Of a stretch of DNA of 64,000 bases, positions 44,482-53,399 are shown piece by piece. A model generated the notes under the pieces. The model was not told the DNA's origin and did not search any database. It saw nothing but the letters and a program-made list of their open reading frames with translations. Every line of letters starts with the position of its first letter. The first letter of the stretch is position 1. Origin of the DNA: Clostridia bacterium (GTDB taxonomy: Bacteria; Bacillota; Clostridia; CAKSNL01; HGM11501); assembly GCA_900766735.1 (NCBI GenBank), contig CAAFWO010000040.1, positions 1-64,000 of the forward strand. The letters are read 5' to 3'. Both the position numbers and the translations under genes were made by a program.

Positions 44482-44772
44482 TTAAGAGAGCCTTTTATAA
44501 GATCTTATCTTAAATCCGGATACCGGAGTGTTGATCGACGCCGCAACGGCTGCCGCCAGAACGGCGATAAGCTCGTCCTCATCTTCGGCCTCGGCCTTGC
44601 TTTCGGTAACCAAAGCCGGTGCAGATGCGGGAGATTCTTCTTTAACCTCCGCTTCATTCGACGGAGCAAAAAGCTTCATCAGGTTTAATATTAACATCAA
44701 AATAATGAGTACGGCAAAAACGATCAAAACGCCAAAAACGGTTACCGCAAGAACCTGTGTTATATTTCCCAT
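44482..44772 (-). CDS. OadG-family small membrane subunit
   Basis: A 96-residue protein with one N-terminal helix (VLAVTVFGVLIVFAVLIILMLILNLM), then an acidic linker and a basic tail. It fits the gamma/delta subunit that holds the carboxyltransferase to OadB. Assignment uses topology, size and operon position. Confidence 0.85.
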   Translation of the reverse strand: MGNITQVLAVTVFGVLIVFAVLIILMLILNLMKLFAPSNEAEVKEESPASAPALVTESKAEAEDEDELIAVLAAAVAASINTPVSGFKIRSYKRLS

Positions 44773-44784
44773 AGCTACATCTCC

Positions 44785-46203
44785 TTACAGCGCAAGGCCG
44801 GAATGCTTTTTTTGCACGTTTCTGTTTTTCGTATAGAGCATTTCAAATGCCGCAGCAAGGCGCGGTCTTGTCGTTTCGGGCTCGATTACATCGTCGATAA
44901 ATCCGGTCGATGCCGCATTTAATGCATTTGCCTCGTTATTTATGTAGTCTGCCTTTATCGTGTCCTTATCCGTTACGCCGTTCTTGCCGTATAAAAGAAC
45001 CGTCGCCATATCGGGCGAGATCGTCCCGATAACAGCCTCGGGCCAAGCAATGACAAAGTCAGCTCCTACAGCTCTTGAACCCATTATGATTCCGGCACTC
45101 GCGCATGCGCTCTTAGTGATGAGTGTTACCTTCGGAACTGTCGCAAAGCTGTACGCATAAGAAAGCGCGGCCGCGCTCTTTAATATCTTACCGTGTTCTT
45201 CCGCTATCGAGGCCTTGAAGCCTTCTGCCTCACACAGTGTGAGAACAGGAATATTGAACGCGTCGGCAAATTTGACCATCTTGACCGCCTTTTCAAACGC
45301 AGACGAATCAAGCTCGTTTCCGCCGGCAACAACGGCAATCGTACGGCCGTTGATCTTAATAAATCCTGTTTCGATGCTCGTTGCATACTCTTCGGCAACC
45401 GGAAGATAAATTCCGTTGTCCGATATTGCCCTGATCGTGTCGCCCAACGAAGCGCCGTTTCCGAACACATTCGAAATTCTGTTAAGGTCGTCCGTGCACT
45501 CGTCCTCCGGCGCATGCTCTGCGGAGCATCCGGGCAAAAGCGCGATAAGTTCTTTAACCTTTGCGATCGCCGCAGCAGAGTCAGCCACAACAAAATCGGC
45601 ATTGCCGTTTATTTTCGAATTAACAAGAGGGCTGGACACATCGCCTTTATCTCTGCCGGACTCGCTTGAAAGCGCCTCTCCGGTCAGCATAAGGCGGCTC
45701 TTCTCGGTCATGATAACAAAATCCGAAAGAGCGGGAACTATTGCGCATCCGCCTGCGCATGTTCCGAAAACTACCGAAACCGTCAAAACCGTGCCGGAAA
45801 GCGCGGCATACTCGGAATAAAGCATTCCGAGCGAATTTAACGCCTCTGCCTTGTCGTCAAGCTTCACGGTGCAGTCGTCCAAAAGTGCCACGACCGGAGC
45901 ACCTGTCAGCCTCGCCGTTTTTAAGGTTTTTAATATTTTCTTTGCCTGTTCTTTTCCGAACGCGCCCTCAGGCGAACCGTCATTTGCATAAACAAAGACA
46001 GACCTTGAGTCCACCGTTCCGTAACCTGTGATTACTCCTTCGTTTACAGCGCCGCCCGCTTTTCCCGAAAACATATCGGTCTCAATAAAGCTTCCCTCGT
46101 CAAAAAGAAGATTTATTCTTTCGCGCGCAGACGATCCGTTTTTTCCGGAGCCTGACTGCATAACTGCGTTTCTGCGGTCAATAAGCTCTTTTCTTTTATC
46201 CAA
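44785..46203 (-). CDS. Carboxyl transferase, methylmalonyl-CoA decarboxylase alpha-like
   Basis: A 472-residue crotonase-fold carboxyltransferase of the biotin-dependent acyl-CoA type. It has SARERINLLFDEGSF at the N-terminus. The two oxyanion regions are FGTCAGGCAIVPAL and SACASAGIIMGSRAVGADFVIAWPEAVIG. It is shorter than MmdA (about 510), with the first half trimmed. It starts the operon that also holds OadG, the carrier, OadB and OadA, so the one pump may serve two alpha-type subunits. The acyl-CoA substrate is not determined. Confidence 0.85.
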   Translation of the reverse strand: MDKRKELIDRRNAVMQSGSGKNGSSARERINLLFDEGSFIETDMFSGKAGGAVNEGVITGYGTVDSRSVFVYANDGSPEGAFGKEQAKKILKTLKTARLTGAPVVALLDDCTVKLDDKAEALNSLGMLYSEYAALSGTVLTVSVVFGTCAGGCAIVPALSDFVIMTEKSRLMLTGEALSSESGRDKGDVSSPLVNSKINGNADFVVADSAAAIAKVKELIALLPGCSAEHAPEDECTDDLNRISNVFGNGASLGDTIRAISDNGIYLPVAEEYATSIETGFIKINGRTIAVVAGGNELDSSAFEKAVKMVKFADAFNIPVLTLCEAEGFKASIAEEHGKILKSAAALSYAYSFATVPKVTLITKSACASAGIIMGSRAVGADFVIAWPEAVIGTISPDMATVLLYGKNGVTDKDTIKADYINNEANALNAASTGFIDDVIEPETTRPRLAAAFEMLYTKNRNVQKKHSGLAL

Positions 46204-46340
46204 ACGTATCCCTCCTGTAGTATTATTTTAAGTAAATTTAAAATCAACTCCAATTTAAAAAAATTCGGCGTCCCCTCCTCTTTTACCTCTCTGTTTTTTA
46301 TACAAAAACCGATTCGGGGTTTGACGAATTTTTGTGCATA

Positions 46341-46691
46341 TTAATCTTTGCAATGCCTTCCAGGAATGAAAAATCCTTCAAGCGAGACGGTCATATCTTT
46401 TTCAAAATGCATCCGCTCGCAAAGGTCGGCAAGATCGCTGTTGATACAGCGCGCCATTTTCATTTTATGCCTTTCGGCATAGTTTAACATCGCGAGAAAC
46501 ATCAATAGTCTCGCGTCATCATACGGTGCGTCGACACTCTTTATTATAACAGTTTCGCCCTCGTTCTCACAGATCGCCGTGCCCTTGAAAACGCCCTCTT
46601 CGTTGAGCGCGAAAAGCATTTCGTTATCTCCGAGTGAAGGATAAATACTTTCAGCGATTTCTCGGTTATCTATGTAGTGGATCTTAAACAT
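46341..46691 (-). CDS. Hypothetical protein, divergent GNAT-like
   Basis: A 116-residue protein two bases after rluB. The stretch GTAICENEGETVIIKSVDAPYDDARLLMFLAMLNYAE and the ending DLADLCERMHFEKD resemble a short acetyltransferase (GNAT) core with the final LYxxxGF-like turn. The acetyl-CoA loop (Q/RxxGxG/A) is not recognisable, so activity is doubtful. Confidence 0.6.
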   Translation of the reverse strand: MFKIHYIDNREIAESIYPSLGDNEMLFALNEEGVFKGTAICENEGETVIIKSVDAPYDDARLLMFLAMLNYAERHKMKMARCINSDLADLCERMHFEKDMTVSLEGFFIPGRHCKD

Positions 46692-46693
46692 AA

Positions 46694-47416
46694 TTATCCC
46701 TCGTTTTTATATGTTTTGATAAGTGCCGTTTCCGCCTTTGTAAACTCCCTGTACGTCCCCGGCGCAATATTGCCGAGTGTAAATTTGCCGACGGCGGTTC
46801 TTTTAAGCGCCGTCACGAAACAGCCGACCGAGGTGAACATTTTTTTGACCTGCCTGTTTCTGCCCTCGTGGATTACGATTCTTACATCCGTGAAATTTTC
46901 ACCGGCTTTTAATATCTTCACTTTTGCAGGAGCGGTCTTTTTCCCGTCGATAACGACCCCGGCACGCAGTTTTTCGGCCTTTTCCTCATTAAATTCACCT
47001 TTGACCCGCGCAAGATACACCTTTTCAATACTTTTCTTCGGATGCGCGATAGCATTTGCAAAATCGCCGTCGTTAGTCATAAGGAGAAGCCCTTCGGTGT
47101 CATAGTCAAGCCTTCCGACGGGGTATATTCTCTCTTTTATGTCGGAGACAAGCTCCATAACGGTCTTCCTGTCGAAATTATCTTTAGCGGTCGTGATATA
47201 GCCCTTCGGTTTATTTAATATGATGTAGCGCTTTGTGCTTTCAATTTTTACATTTTTTCCGTCAAGCGTCACACGGTCGGACTCCTCATCGACCGTACTG
47301 CCCATTTCGGTTATGAGCGATCCGTTTACTTTGACTCTTCCTTCTTTTATCAGCTCCTCTGCCCTTCTTCGCGACGCAACGCCGGAAAGCGCAAGGAACT
47401 TTTGCAATCTCATCAT
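46694..47416 (-). CDS. rluB: Pseudouridine synthase, RsuA/RluB type
   Basis: A 240-residue enzyme. The N-terminal S4 domain is MRLQKFLALSGVASRRRAEELI. The catalytic motif is VGRLDYDTEGLLLMTNDG, whose first Asp is catalytic. The C-terminal EGRNRQVKKMF is also present. It modifies rRNA; 23S helix 90 is the usual site. ATG-ATG start five bases after the carboxypeptidase gene. Confidence 0.93.
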   Translation of the reverse strand: MMRLQKFLALSGVASRRRAEELIKEGRVKVNGSLITEMGSTVDEESDRVTLDGKNVKIESTKRYIILNKPKGYITTAKDNFDRKTVMELVSDIKERIYPVGRLDYDTEGLLLMTNDGDFANAIAHPKKSIEKVYLARVKGEFNEEKAEKLRAGVVIDGKKTAPAKVKILKAGENFTDVRIVIHEGRNRQVKKMFTSVGCFVTALKRTAVGKFTLGNIAPGTYREFTKAETALIKTYKNEG

Positions 47417-47420
47417 CGGT

Positions 47421-48560
47421 TTACCTCATCTGCTCTAAAAGTATTTTGATCAAAAAAATATATCTTTCTTTATATTCATAAGAAAGATCGTTTTTCTCGG
47501 CATTCTGCGACGCCGTAAGATTGACCGTCGTTATATACAGGCCGTTATTATATACATCGGCACTGCCGATTATGTCGTTTTTTGACACCGGCGCGCCGAG
47601 TTCTTCTTTTATGTTGTATCTCACAGAAATACCAAGAGGGTCGCGGCACTCCTTTAAGTAAAGGTCTCTGTCCGCTGAATACGGGAGTTTTTCCCTGCTT
47701 CCCGCAACCTCAATAGTGCCAAGTGTCTCGCCTTTTTCGAATACGCATTTTGTGCTTTTATATTCGGAAAATGCGAGATCCAATAGCTTTTTGTGATCCT
47801 CCCAGTCGTTGGGATCAGAAAGCGTTACGACGATCGCTCCGAAGCCGTCCTTCTCCGCCGATGAAACAAGGCATCGGCCGGACTTTTTGGTATATCCGGT
47901 TTTAATACCGTTTGCACCCGGATAAGAAGCCAGGAGCTTGTTATGATTTTTGAGTGATCTGTCCCGCTCCTTGCCCTGCCACGGAATTTTATAATTTTGC
48001 GTGGAAACTATCTTCTTAAAGTCCTCGTTTTGCATCGCATATCTTGCGATCAGTGCAAGGTCGCGCGCGGTGGTATAATGGTTTTCATCATCAAGTCCGC
48101 TGGCAGTCACGCAGTTTGTGCTGTTTGCGCCGGCCATTTTACACGTTTCGTTCATTAAAGCGGCAAATGCGCCCTCACTTCCCGAAATATGCTCCGCGAT
48201 CGCGACTGCCGCGTCGTTCCCGGATTCTAACATCAGCGCATACAATAAGTCGACCAGCTTAAGCTTTTCGCCTTCGGTGAGCCAGACGCTCGACCCCTCT
48301 GTCGCCGCCGCGTTGGCAGAAACGGTGACTGTGTCGTCGACACTACAGTTTTCAAGCGCCGTTATCGCGGTGATTATTTTCGTCGTGCTCGCCATCGGGA
48401 GCTTTTCGTCTGCGTTTTTTTCAAAAATAATCCCGAAGGTTTCAGCATCAACACAGATCGCTGAGCGCGCCGAAACCTCCGGCTCATTTGCAAGGACTTT
48501 TAATTGCATCGTCAAAAGTGCCAACAAACATAAAGTCAGTTTCTTAAAAATACCAATCAC
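47421..48560 (-). CDS. D-alanyl-D-alanine carboxypeptidase (DacF-like)
   Basis: A 379-residue low-molecular-mass penicillin-binding protein trimming peptidoglycan stems. The signal peptide is followed by the active-site SxxK (MASTTKIITA), SxN (ESGNDAA) and KTG (NGIKTGYTKKSGRC). The C-terminal PBP5-type beta domain is present. In sporulating Firmicutes the copy next to ytfJ/scpAB is often the sporulation enzyme DacF; that role is inferred. Confidence 0.93.
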   Translation of the reverse strand: MIGIFKKLTLCLLALLTMQLKVLANEPEVSARSAICVDAETFGIIFEKNADEKLPMASTTKIITAITALENCSVDDTVTVSANAAATEGSSVWLTEGEKLKLVDLLYALMLESGNDAAVAIAEHISGSEGAFAALMNETCKMAGANSTNCVTASGLDDENHYTTARDLALIARYAMQNEDFKKIVSTQNYKIPWQGKERDRSLKNHNKLLASYPGANGIKTGYTKKSGRCLVSSAEKDGFGAIVVTLSDPNDWEDHKKLLDLAFSEYKSTKCVFEKGETLGTIEVAGSREKLPYSADRDLYLKECRDPLGISVRYNIKEELGAPVSKNDIIGSADVYNNGLYITTVNLTASQNAEKNDLSYEYKERYIFLIKILLEQMR

Positions 48561-48607
48561 CTGCCATAACTAATGTATATGCACAAGATCCGGTATTTTT
48601 ACTTTAA

Positions 48608-49003
48608 TTATTCGTCGTCTTCCTTATTTTCCTTGATGATGGAATTGATCTTATCGATCATCTTCGGAACGAACTCAAAGAGCTTGTCCACCGACGTGGA
48701 GGAAGTCGTCTCGATCGGGAGCATCTTGATCTGATCCTGGCCGACGACCAAAAATCCGACGGGCTTTATCGAAACTCCCGCGCCGCTTCCGCCGCCGAAA
48801 GGCGAATCCTCAGCCGTTGCCGAAACGCCCTTTATCGGAATATTGGAACCGCCCGCGCCAAAGCCGAATGCAACCTTTGAAACCGGAATGATCGTCGTTC
48901 CGTCCGGCGTCTGAACCGGGTCTCCGATAATGGTGTTAACGTCAACCATTTCCTTGATGTTCTTCATTGATGATTCCATAAGTCCTTCAATTGGATGTGC
49001 CAT
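48608..49003 (-). CDS. ytfJ: GerW/YtfJ-family sporulation protein
   Basis: A 131-residue protein starting HPIEGLMESSMKNIKEMVDVNTIIGDPV. It has IPVSKVAFGFGAGG and the glycine-rich AEDSPFGGGSGAGVSIKPVGFLVV typical of YtfJ. It is expressed in the forespore in Bacillus and needed for germination. This supports a spore-forming host. Preceded by ytfI. Confidence 0.93.
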   Translation of the reverse strand: MAHPIEGLMESSMKNIKEMVDVNTIIGDPVQTPDGTTIIPVSKVAFGFGAGGSNIPIKGVSATAEDSPFGGGSGAGVSIKPVGFLVVGQDQIKMLPIETTSSTSVDKLFEFVPKMIDKINSIIKENKEDDE

Positions 49004-49009
49004 AAAAAA

Positions 49010-49567
49010 TCAACCCTTTCTTTTGTTATATGATTTGTATTTTTTATAAAATTTAACCGCGGTATACAGTGCCTTTGCCGCATTGGTTTTGACCCTTAAT
49101 TCAAACTCTAAATTAAACTTAGGTTCGTCCTCATAACACGGGCTTATCGTTATGACGGGCGGATTTACGGTAAAAATGCAGGAGACAAGGCCGATGAATT
49201 TATAAATTTCGGCATAAGCTATTCCGAGCAGAAACCCGGTTGCCGCCGCATCTCCGCTTCCGTAAAGCGCCGAAAGCTCCAGCTTTTCGACTTTCACGGT
49301 GCGCCTTATGGCTCTTGACGATTCATAAAGCGCGCTAAGCAAATTGATGCCGTCGTCAAATGACAGTTTCTTTTCGTTCCCGGCTTTTTTTTCACCCTCG
49401 GCCGGCGCTTTTTTCTTTACTTTATCCGCCTTTTTCATTTTGATGCGAAAAGGCCCGGCCGCAAGGTCAATCTTAATTTTTTTTGCCTTATACGATACAT
49501 CGGCCTTAAGCGGAATAAAAAGGATGAGCGCCAAAGCAAGTATTATTGCCGCTATGATAATGATCAT
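49010..49567 (-). CDS. DUF2953 protein (YtfI-like)
   Basis: A 185-residue protein with an N-terminal membrane helix (IIIAAIILALALILFIPL) and the DUF2953 ectodomain, including ELSALYGSGDAAATGFLLGIAYA and INP-type repeats. Function unknown. It pairs with ytfJ in sporulating Firmicutes, as here (six-base gap). Confidence 0.88.
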   Translation of the reverse strand: MIIIIAAIILALALILFIPLKADVSYKAKKIKIDLAAGPFRIKMKKADKVKKKAPAEGEKKAGNEKKLSFDDGINLLSALYESSRAIRRTVKVEKLELSALYGSGDAAATGFLLGIAYAEIYKFIGLVSCIFTVNPPVITISPCYEDEPKFNLEFELRVKTNAAKALYTAVKFYKKYKSYNKRKG

Positions 49568-49589
49568 CGCTTAAACACACCCTTTAAAA

Positions 49590-50162
49590 TCACACTTCCG
49601 CCGAATCGTCATCGATCTTAAGCTGGTCACTCTCCTCGGTCTCAAGCTCCTTATAAAGCTCGCCGATGTCGGGCAGTTCGCCGAGGTTTTGAAGGCCAAA
49701 GACCCTCAAAAATTCTTTGGTGGTCGAATAAAGCGACGGGCGGCCCGGCGCGTCCGACGTGCCGGTCTGCTCTATAAGTCCGCACATCACAAGGCGGCTC
49801 ACGGAGCTTGAACTGTCAACCCCTCTTATATAGTCGATCTGGCTCCTTGTGACCGGCTGTTTATACGCAACGATGGAAAGAACCTCAAGCGCCGCATGCG
49901 AAAGCGGAGCGTTCCTTTTAGGCTCTGTCACGCGCCTTACATATTCATAGTATTCTTTTTTTGTCTTAAGCTGAAGATCGTCATCGATCCTGATGATCGT
50001 GATTCCGCCTTCTTTGTATTTTTCCTCGAGCATCGAGGCTGTTTTTATAACATCGTCGCTGTCAGTCTCAAGCGCCGCGGCAATATCCCCGATCGCAACA
50101 CTCTCGCCGGAGGCAAATAAAATCGCCTCTAAGGCAGACATTTTTTCACTGTCCGTCATCAT
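49590..50162 (-). CDS. scpB: Segregation and condensation protein B
   Basis: A 190-residue winged-helix protein binding ScpA in the SMC complex. MSALEAILFASGESV opens it. SHAALEVLSIVAYKQPVTRSQIDYIRGVDSS and TGTSDAPGRPSLY(S/A)TT are the family signatures. It overlaps scpA by four bases. Confidence 0.95.
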   Translation of the reverse strand: MMTDSEKMSALEAILFASGESVAIGDIAAALETDSDDVIKTASMLEEKYKEGGITIIRIDDDLQLKTKKEYYEYVRRVTEPKRNAPLSHAALEVLSIVAYKQPVTRSQIDYIRGVDSSSSVSRLVMCGLIEQTGTSDAPGRPSLYSTTKEFLRVFGLQNLGELPDIGELYKELETEESDQLKIDDDSAEV

Positions 50163-50875
50163 TTCGCCTCCCCGTCCGTTATGGTTATTCCGTCATCCTC
50201 CTCATAAAACTTAACTTTGCTCAGCTTTATGAGCTCCAAAAGCGCGAGGAAGGACGCGACGCGTTCGCTCCTCGTTCCTTTGAATAAGTCCTTATATTTC
50301 ATTTTGGTTCTTCGCTTTATACTTTTTAATATATCCTTAACTTTGGAAAAAATACTAACCGGTTTTCTTATGACCGCCTCTTTGATATTTTCCTTTGACG
50401 GCGGCCGCAGGAGCGCCTTTCTTTCGGACAGCGCAAAAAGAGATTTCAAGAGCCTGTCCTTATCCATCGGCGCAAGCGGCTTTGACGGGAATTTGATCTG
50501 CTCGGCGATCTTGAAAAATGTGTATTTTGACTCAAACTGCCTGTCGGCAATCTTGTCCGCCGTGAGCTTGATAAGCTTGTATTCCTTAAGCCTGTCAATA
50601 AGGCTGACCGCAGTGCCGTCATCCTCCGCCGTCTCCTCCTCGTGCCTTGGCAAAAGGAACTTTGACTTGATATAAAGAAGCTCCGAGGCGATGACCAAAA
50701 ACTCGCTCGAAAAATCTATATTTTCTTTTTTCCAGCGCTCGATATAGTAAAAATACTGATCGGTAATTTCGGCAAGCGACACATCAACAATAGAGAGCTT
50801 GTTTTTGCTTATAAGGTGAAGCAAAAGGTCAAGCGGTCCTTCGAAATCCTCCGATTTAAATATTACCGGTTCCAA
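50159..50875 (-). CDS. scpA: Segregation and condensation protein A
   Basis: A 238-residue kleisin closing the SMC ring. The N-terminal EDFEGPLDLLLHLISKNKLSI and SEFLVIASELLYIKSKFLLP are conserved; the C-terminal winged helix includes FLALLELIKLSKVKFYEE. In the lysA-scpA-scpB order. Confidence 0.95.
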   Translation of the reverse strand: MEPVIFKSEDFEGPLDLLLHLISKNKLSIVDVSLAEITDQYFYYIERWKKENIDFSSEFLVIASELLYIKSKFLLPRHEEETAEDDGTAVSLIDRLKEYKLIKLTADKIADRQFESKYTFFKIAEQIKFPSKPLAPMDKDRLLKSLFALSERKALLRPPSKENIKEAVIRKPVSIFSKVKDILKSIKRRTKMKYKDLFKGTRSERVASFLALLELIKLSKVKFYEEDDGITITDGEAK

Positions 50876-50887
50876 TCATTCATCCCC

Positions 50888-52171
50888 TCAAACGTCATAT
50901 CTTAAAATATCTTCATACGTTTCGCGGCGCACACAGATTCGAGATTCTCCGCCGCGGACAAACACGATCGGCGGTCGCGGCACTCTGTTATAATTGCTTG
51001 CCATTGAATAGTTATATGCACCGGTCGCCAAAACGGCTAAAATGTCGCCGCTCTTAACATCGCCGATCGGAACGTTTTCACCCAGCATATCGCCGGATTC
51101 GCAACACTTTCCGCACACGGTGACCTCTTTATCCTTCGGCTGATCGCATCTGTCGGCAATTAAAAAAGAGTATTTTGCACCGTATAAAATATATCTGGGG
51201 TTATCTCCCATTCCCCCGTCGACAGACACGTATGTCCTAACTCCGGGAATCTCCTTTACCCCGCCGACCTTATAGAGCGTCACTCCGGCAGGGCCGACTA
51301 TAGCCCTTCCGGGCTCAAACCCGAGGCGAATTAACGGGCGCTTTTCTTTTTTCCGGCGCTCTTTGACATATGTCAGCACCGGCTTTAATATTTCGTCATA
51401 AGAAAGCGGATTATCCTCATCTGTATACTTGATTCCGAACCCTCCGCCGAGCACAAGCTCCGAAAATTCAGTACCGTGCTTTTTTTCCAGGTCACCGGTA
51501 AAGTCCAGCATCACCTTCGCCGCTTCGACGAAAGGCTCTTTTTCAAATATCTGCGATCCGATATGACAATGAAACCCGCAAAGATTAATATTTTCAAGCT
51601 CTAACGCTTTTTTTGTTATCTCGTCAGCAGCACCGGTCTTGATCGCGCATCCGAATTTTGAATCGATCTGCCCTGTCTTGATAAAATCGTGGGTATGCGC
51701 TTCAACCCCGGGTGTGATTCTTAAAAGAATATCCTGGATGATATCAGCTTCCTTTGCATATTCGTTAAGCTTTATAAGTTCATCTGTATTGTCGACAATA
51801 AATTTGCCGACACGGTAAGATATGCCGAGCTTTATTTCCTCATCAGTCTTATTATTTCCGTGATAATGAATCTTTTCCATCGGAAAGCCTGAGGCGTATG
51901 CCGTGTATAGCTCGCCTCCGGACACGCAGTCAAGTCCGAGCCCCTCTTCGTTTGCTATTTTGCACATTTCCTTTATACAAAGCGCCTTCGAGGCATATGT
52001 AATCATACCCTCGGAATCATAGTATTTGTCGATCGCGCTTTTAAGGGCACGCATATTGTCCCTCACCGCGTCCTCATCCATAATATAAAGGGGCGTGCCG
52101 TATTTTTCGGCCAGAGAAGAAGCGGTCAAAGAACCGATATAAAGTTGTCCGTTTTTAATGTCGATTGCCAT
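50888..52171 (-). CDS. lysA: Diaminopimelate decarboxylase
   Basis: A 427-residue PLP enzyme making lysine from meso-diaminopimelate. The PLP lysine is in YASKALCIKEM. GFHCHIGSQ, GGGFGIKY, EPGRAIVGPAG and CGKCCESGDML follow in the expected order. No lysine riboswitch is visible upstream. Confidence 0.95.
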   Translation of the reverse strand: MAIDIKNGQLYIGSLTASSLAEKYGTPLYIMDEDAVRDNMRALKSAIDKYYDSEGMITYASKALCIKEMCKIANEEGLGLDCVSGGELYTAYASGFPMEKIHYHGNNKTDEEIKLGISYRVGKFIVDNTDELIKLNEYAKEADIIQDILLRITPGVEAHTHDFIKTGQIDSKFGCAIKTGAADEITKKALELENINLCGFHCHIGSQIFEKEPFVEAAKVMLDFTGDLEKKHGTEFSELVLGGGFGIKYTDEDNPLSYDEILKPVLTYVKERRKKEKRPLIRLGFEPGRAIVGPAGVTLYKVGGVKEIPGVRTYVSVDGGMGDNPRYILYGAKYSFLIADRCDQPKDKEVTVCGKCCESGDMLGENVPIGDVKSGDILAVLATGAYNYSMASNYNRVPRPPIVFVRGGESRICVRRETYEDILRYDV

Positions 52172-52314
52172 AATTCATCATCCTTAAAACAAAGCCTTAA
52201 TTAAAATAATTTTACCACACAAAGAGTATTTTGTCAAATAATAAACCTTAAATAAAAAGTTCACATTTTATTTTTATTTTAGATATAGTTAATTCACAAT
52301 CATATTATATAATA

Positions 52315-52420
52315 AAATTGTAAAGCAGAGAAAACGCTTTACAAAGTTTTTCATTTTCCTCTCCTATATCTCATTTGGATGCAGGCGCACAGTTTTCCCC
52401 AACTGTGCGTTTTGCTTTTT
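52315..52420 (+). ncRNA. Candidate small RNA between lysA and rluA
   Basis: The 320-base gap holds TATAAT at 52308-52313, then a hairpin (GTAAAGC with GCTTTAC, about 52320-52342). About 40 bases later comes an intrinsic terminator (CGCACAGTT with AACTGTGCG, then TTTTGCTTTTT). A promoter, a compact structure and a terminator with no ORF suggest a roughly 100-base RNA. The -35 element is poor and the family is unknown. Confidence 0.4.
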
Positions 52421-52432
52421 AAATTCTTTTTG

Positions 52433-52461
52433 TTGCTTTTTTTACTATTGTATGCTAAAAT
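52433..52461 (+). promoter_or_regulatory. Promoter of rluA operon
   Basis: TTGCTT (52433-52438) and TAAAAT (52456-52461) are 17 bases apart, 32 bases before the start codon. Confidence 0.55.
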
Positions 52462-52492
52462 AAGGAAAGTGTTATTGATACGGAGAACAATT

Positions 52493-53398
52493 ATGAGAAT
52501 ATTTACGTTAAACGCCGATGACGCAGGTCAGAGGCTTGACAAATATATAATGAAAATAACCGATATGCCGCGTTCGCTTGTTTATAAATACATAAGAACC
52601 GGCCATATAAAAGTGAATAAAAAGAAGAAGGACGGCAGCTTTTTTCTTTCCGCGGGAGACACGGTTGCGCTTTTTATCGGCGATGAGTTCTTCAAATCGC
52701 CAAAAAGCTCATTTCCTCAAAAAAAGCTTGACATAATTTTCGAGACCGAGGATCTTCTGGCCGTAAATAAACCCTCCGGAATGAAGAGCCAGCCGGACGG
52801 ACCTTGTGATAACGCGCTTTCGGAGTATATCAAAGGCTATCTTTATGATAAGGGCGAATATGACCCGGAGGACGGGCATTCGTTTGCTCCGGCAATATGC
52901 AACAGGCTTGACGTTAACACTTCGGGAATTGTGCTCGCGGCGAAAAATGCCGAAACGCTTCGGTTCTTAAATGAAAAGGTTAAGAATAAAGAGATCGAAA
53001 AATACTATCGCTGCATCGTATGCGGCACTCCCCCTAAAGAGAGTGATATTCTTACCGGATATATCTTAAAGGACCGCAAAAAAAACAGATCGGTGATAAA
53101 AAAAGAAGAAGGCCCGGGCTCAAAATTTGTCAAGACCGGATATAAAGTGCTCCGTTCGCATATGGGGCGCTCGCTTCTTGATATCACGTTATATACAGGC
53201 AGATCGCACCAGATACGCGCGCACATGGCGTCTGTCGGATGCCCGATAGAGGGCGACTTTAAATACGGCGGCGGCGAAGGCACGCAAAAGCTTTGTGCAT
53301 ATAAGCTTGTATTTAATTTTTCGGACGAAGGCAAGCTCTCATATCTTAACGGCAAAACGCTTGAAATTATTCCTTACTTTGATGAAGAGGTGCAATAA
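52493..53398 (+). CDS. RluA-family pseudouridine synthase
   Basis: A 301-residue enzyme. The N-terminal S4 domain is AGQRLDKYIMKITDMPRSLVYKYIR. The catalytic motif ICNRLDVNTSGIVLAAKN carries the catalytic Asp, and TGRSHQIRAHMASVGCPI follows. GGAG is spaced for the ATG at 52493; the open frame extends 38 codons upstream over the promoter and is not used. The rRNA or tRNA target is not determined. Confidence 0.92.
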   Translation: MRIFTLNADDAGQRLDKYIMKITDMPRSLVYKYIRTGHIKVNKKKKDGSFFLSAGDTVALFIGDEFFKSPKSSFPQKKLDIIFETEDLLAVNKPSGMKSQPDGPCDNALSEYIKGYLYDKGEYDPEDGHSFAPAICNRLDVNTSGIVLAAKNAETLRFLNEKVKNKEIEKYYRCIVCGTPPKESDILTGYILKDRKKNRSVIKKEEGPGSKFVKTGYKVLRSHMGRSLLDITLYTGRSHQIRAHMASVGCPIEGDFKYGGGEGTQKLCAYKLVFNFSDEGKLSYLNGKTLEIIPYFDEEVQ

Positions 53399-53399
53399 A

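Noticed and set aside
52172..52310. Lysine riboswitch upstream of lysA
   Set aside because: The AT-rich gap has no conserved L-box sequence or large multi-stem fold on the lysA strand.
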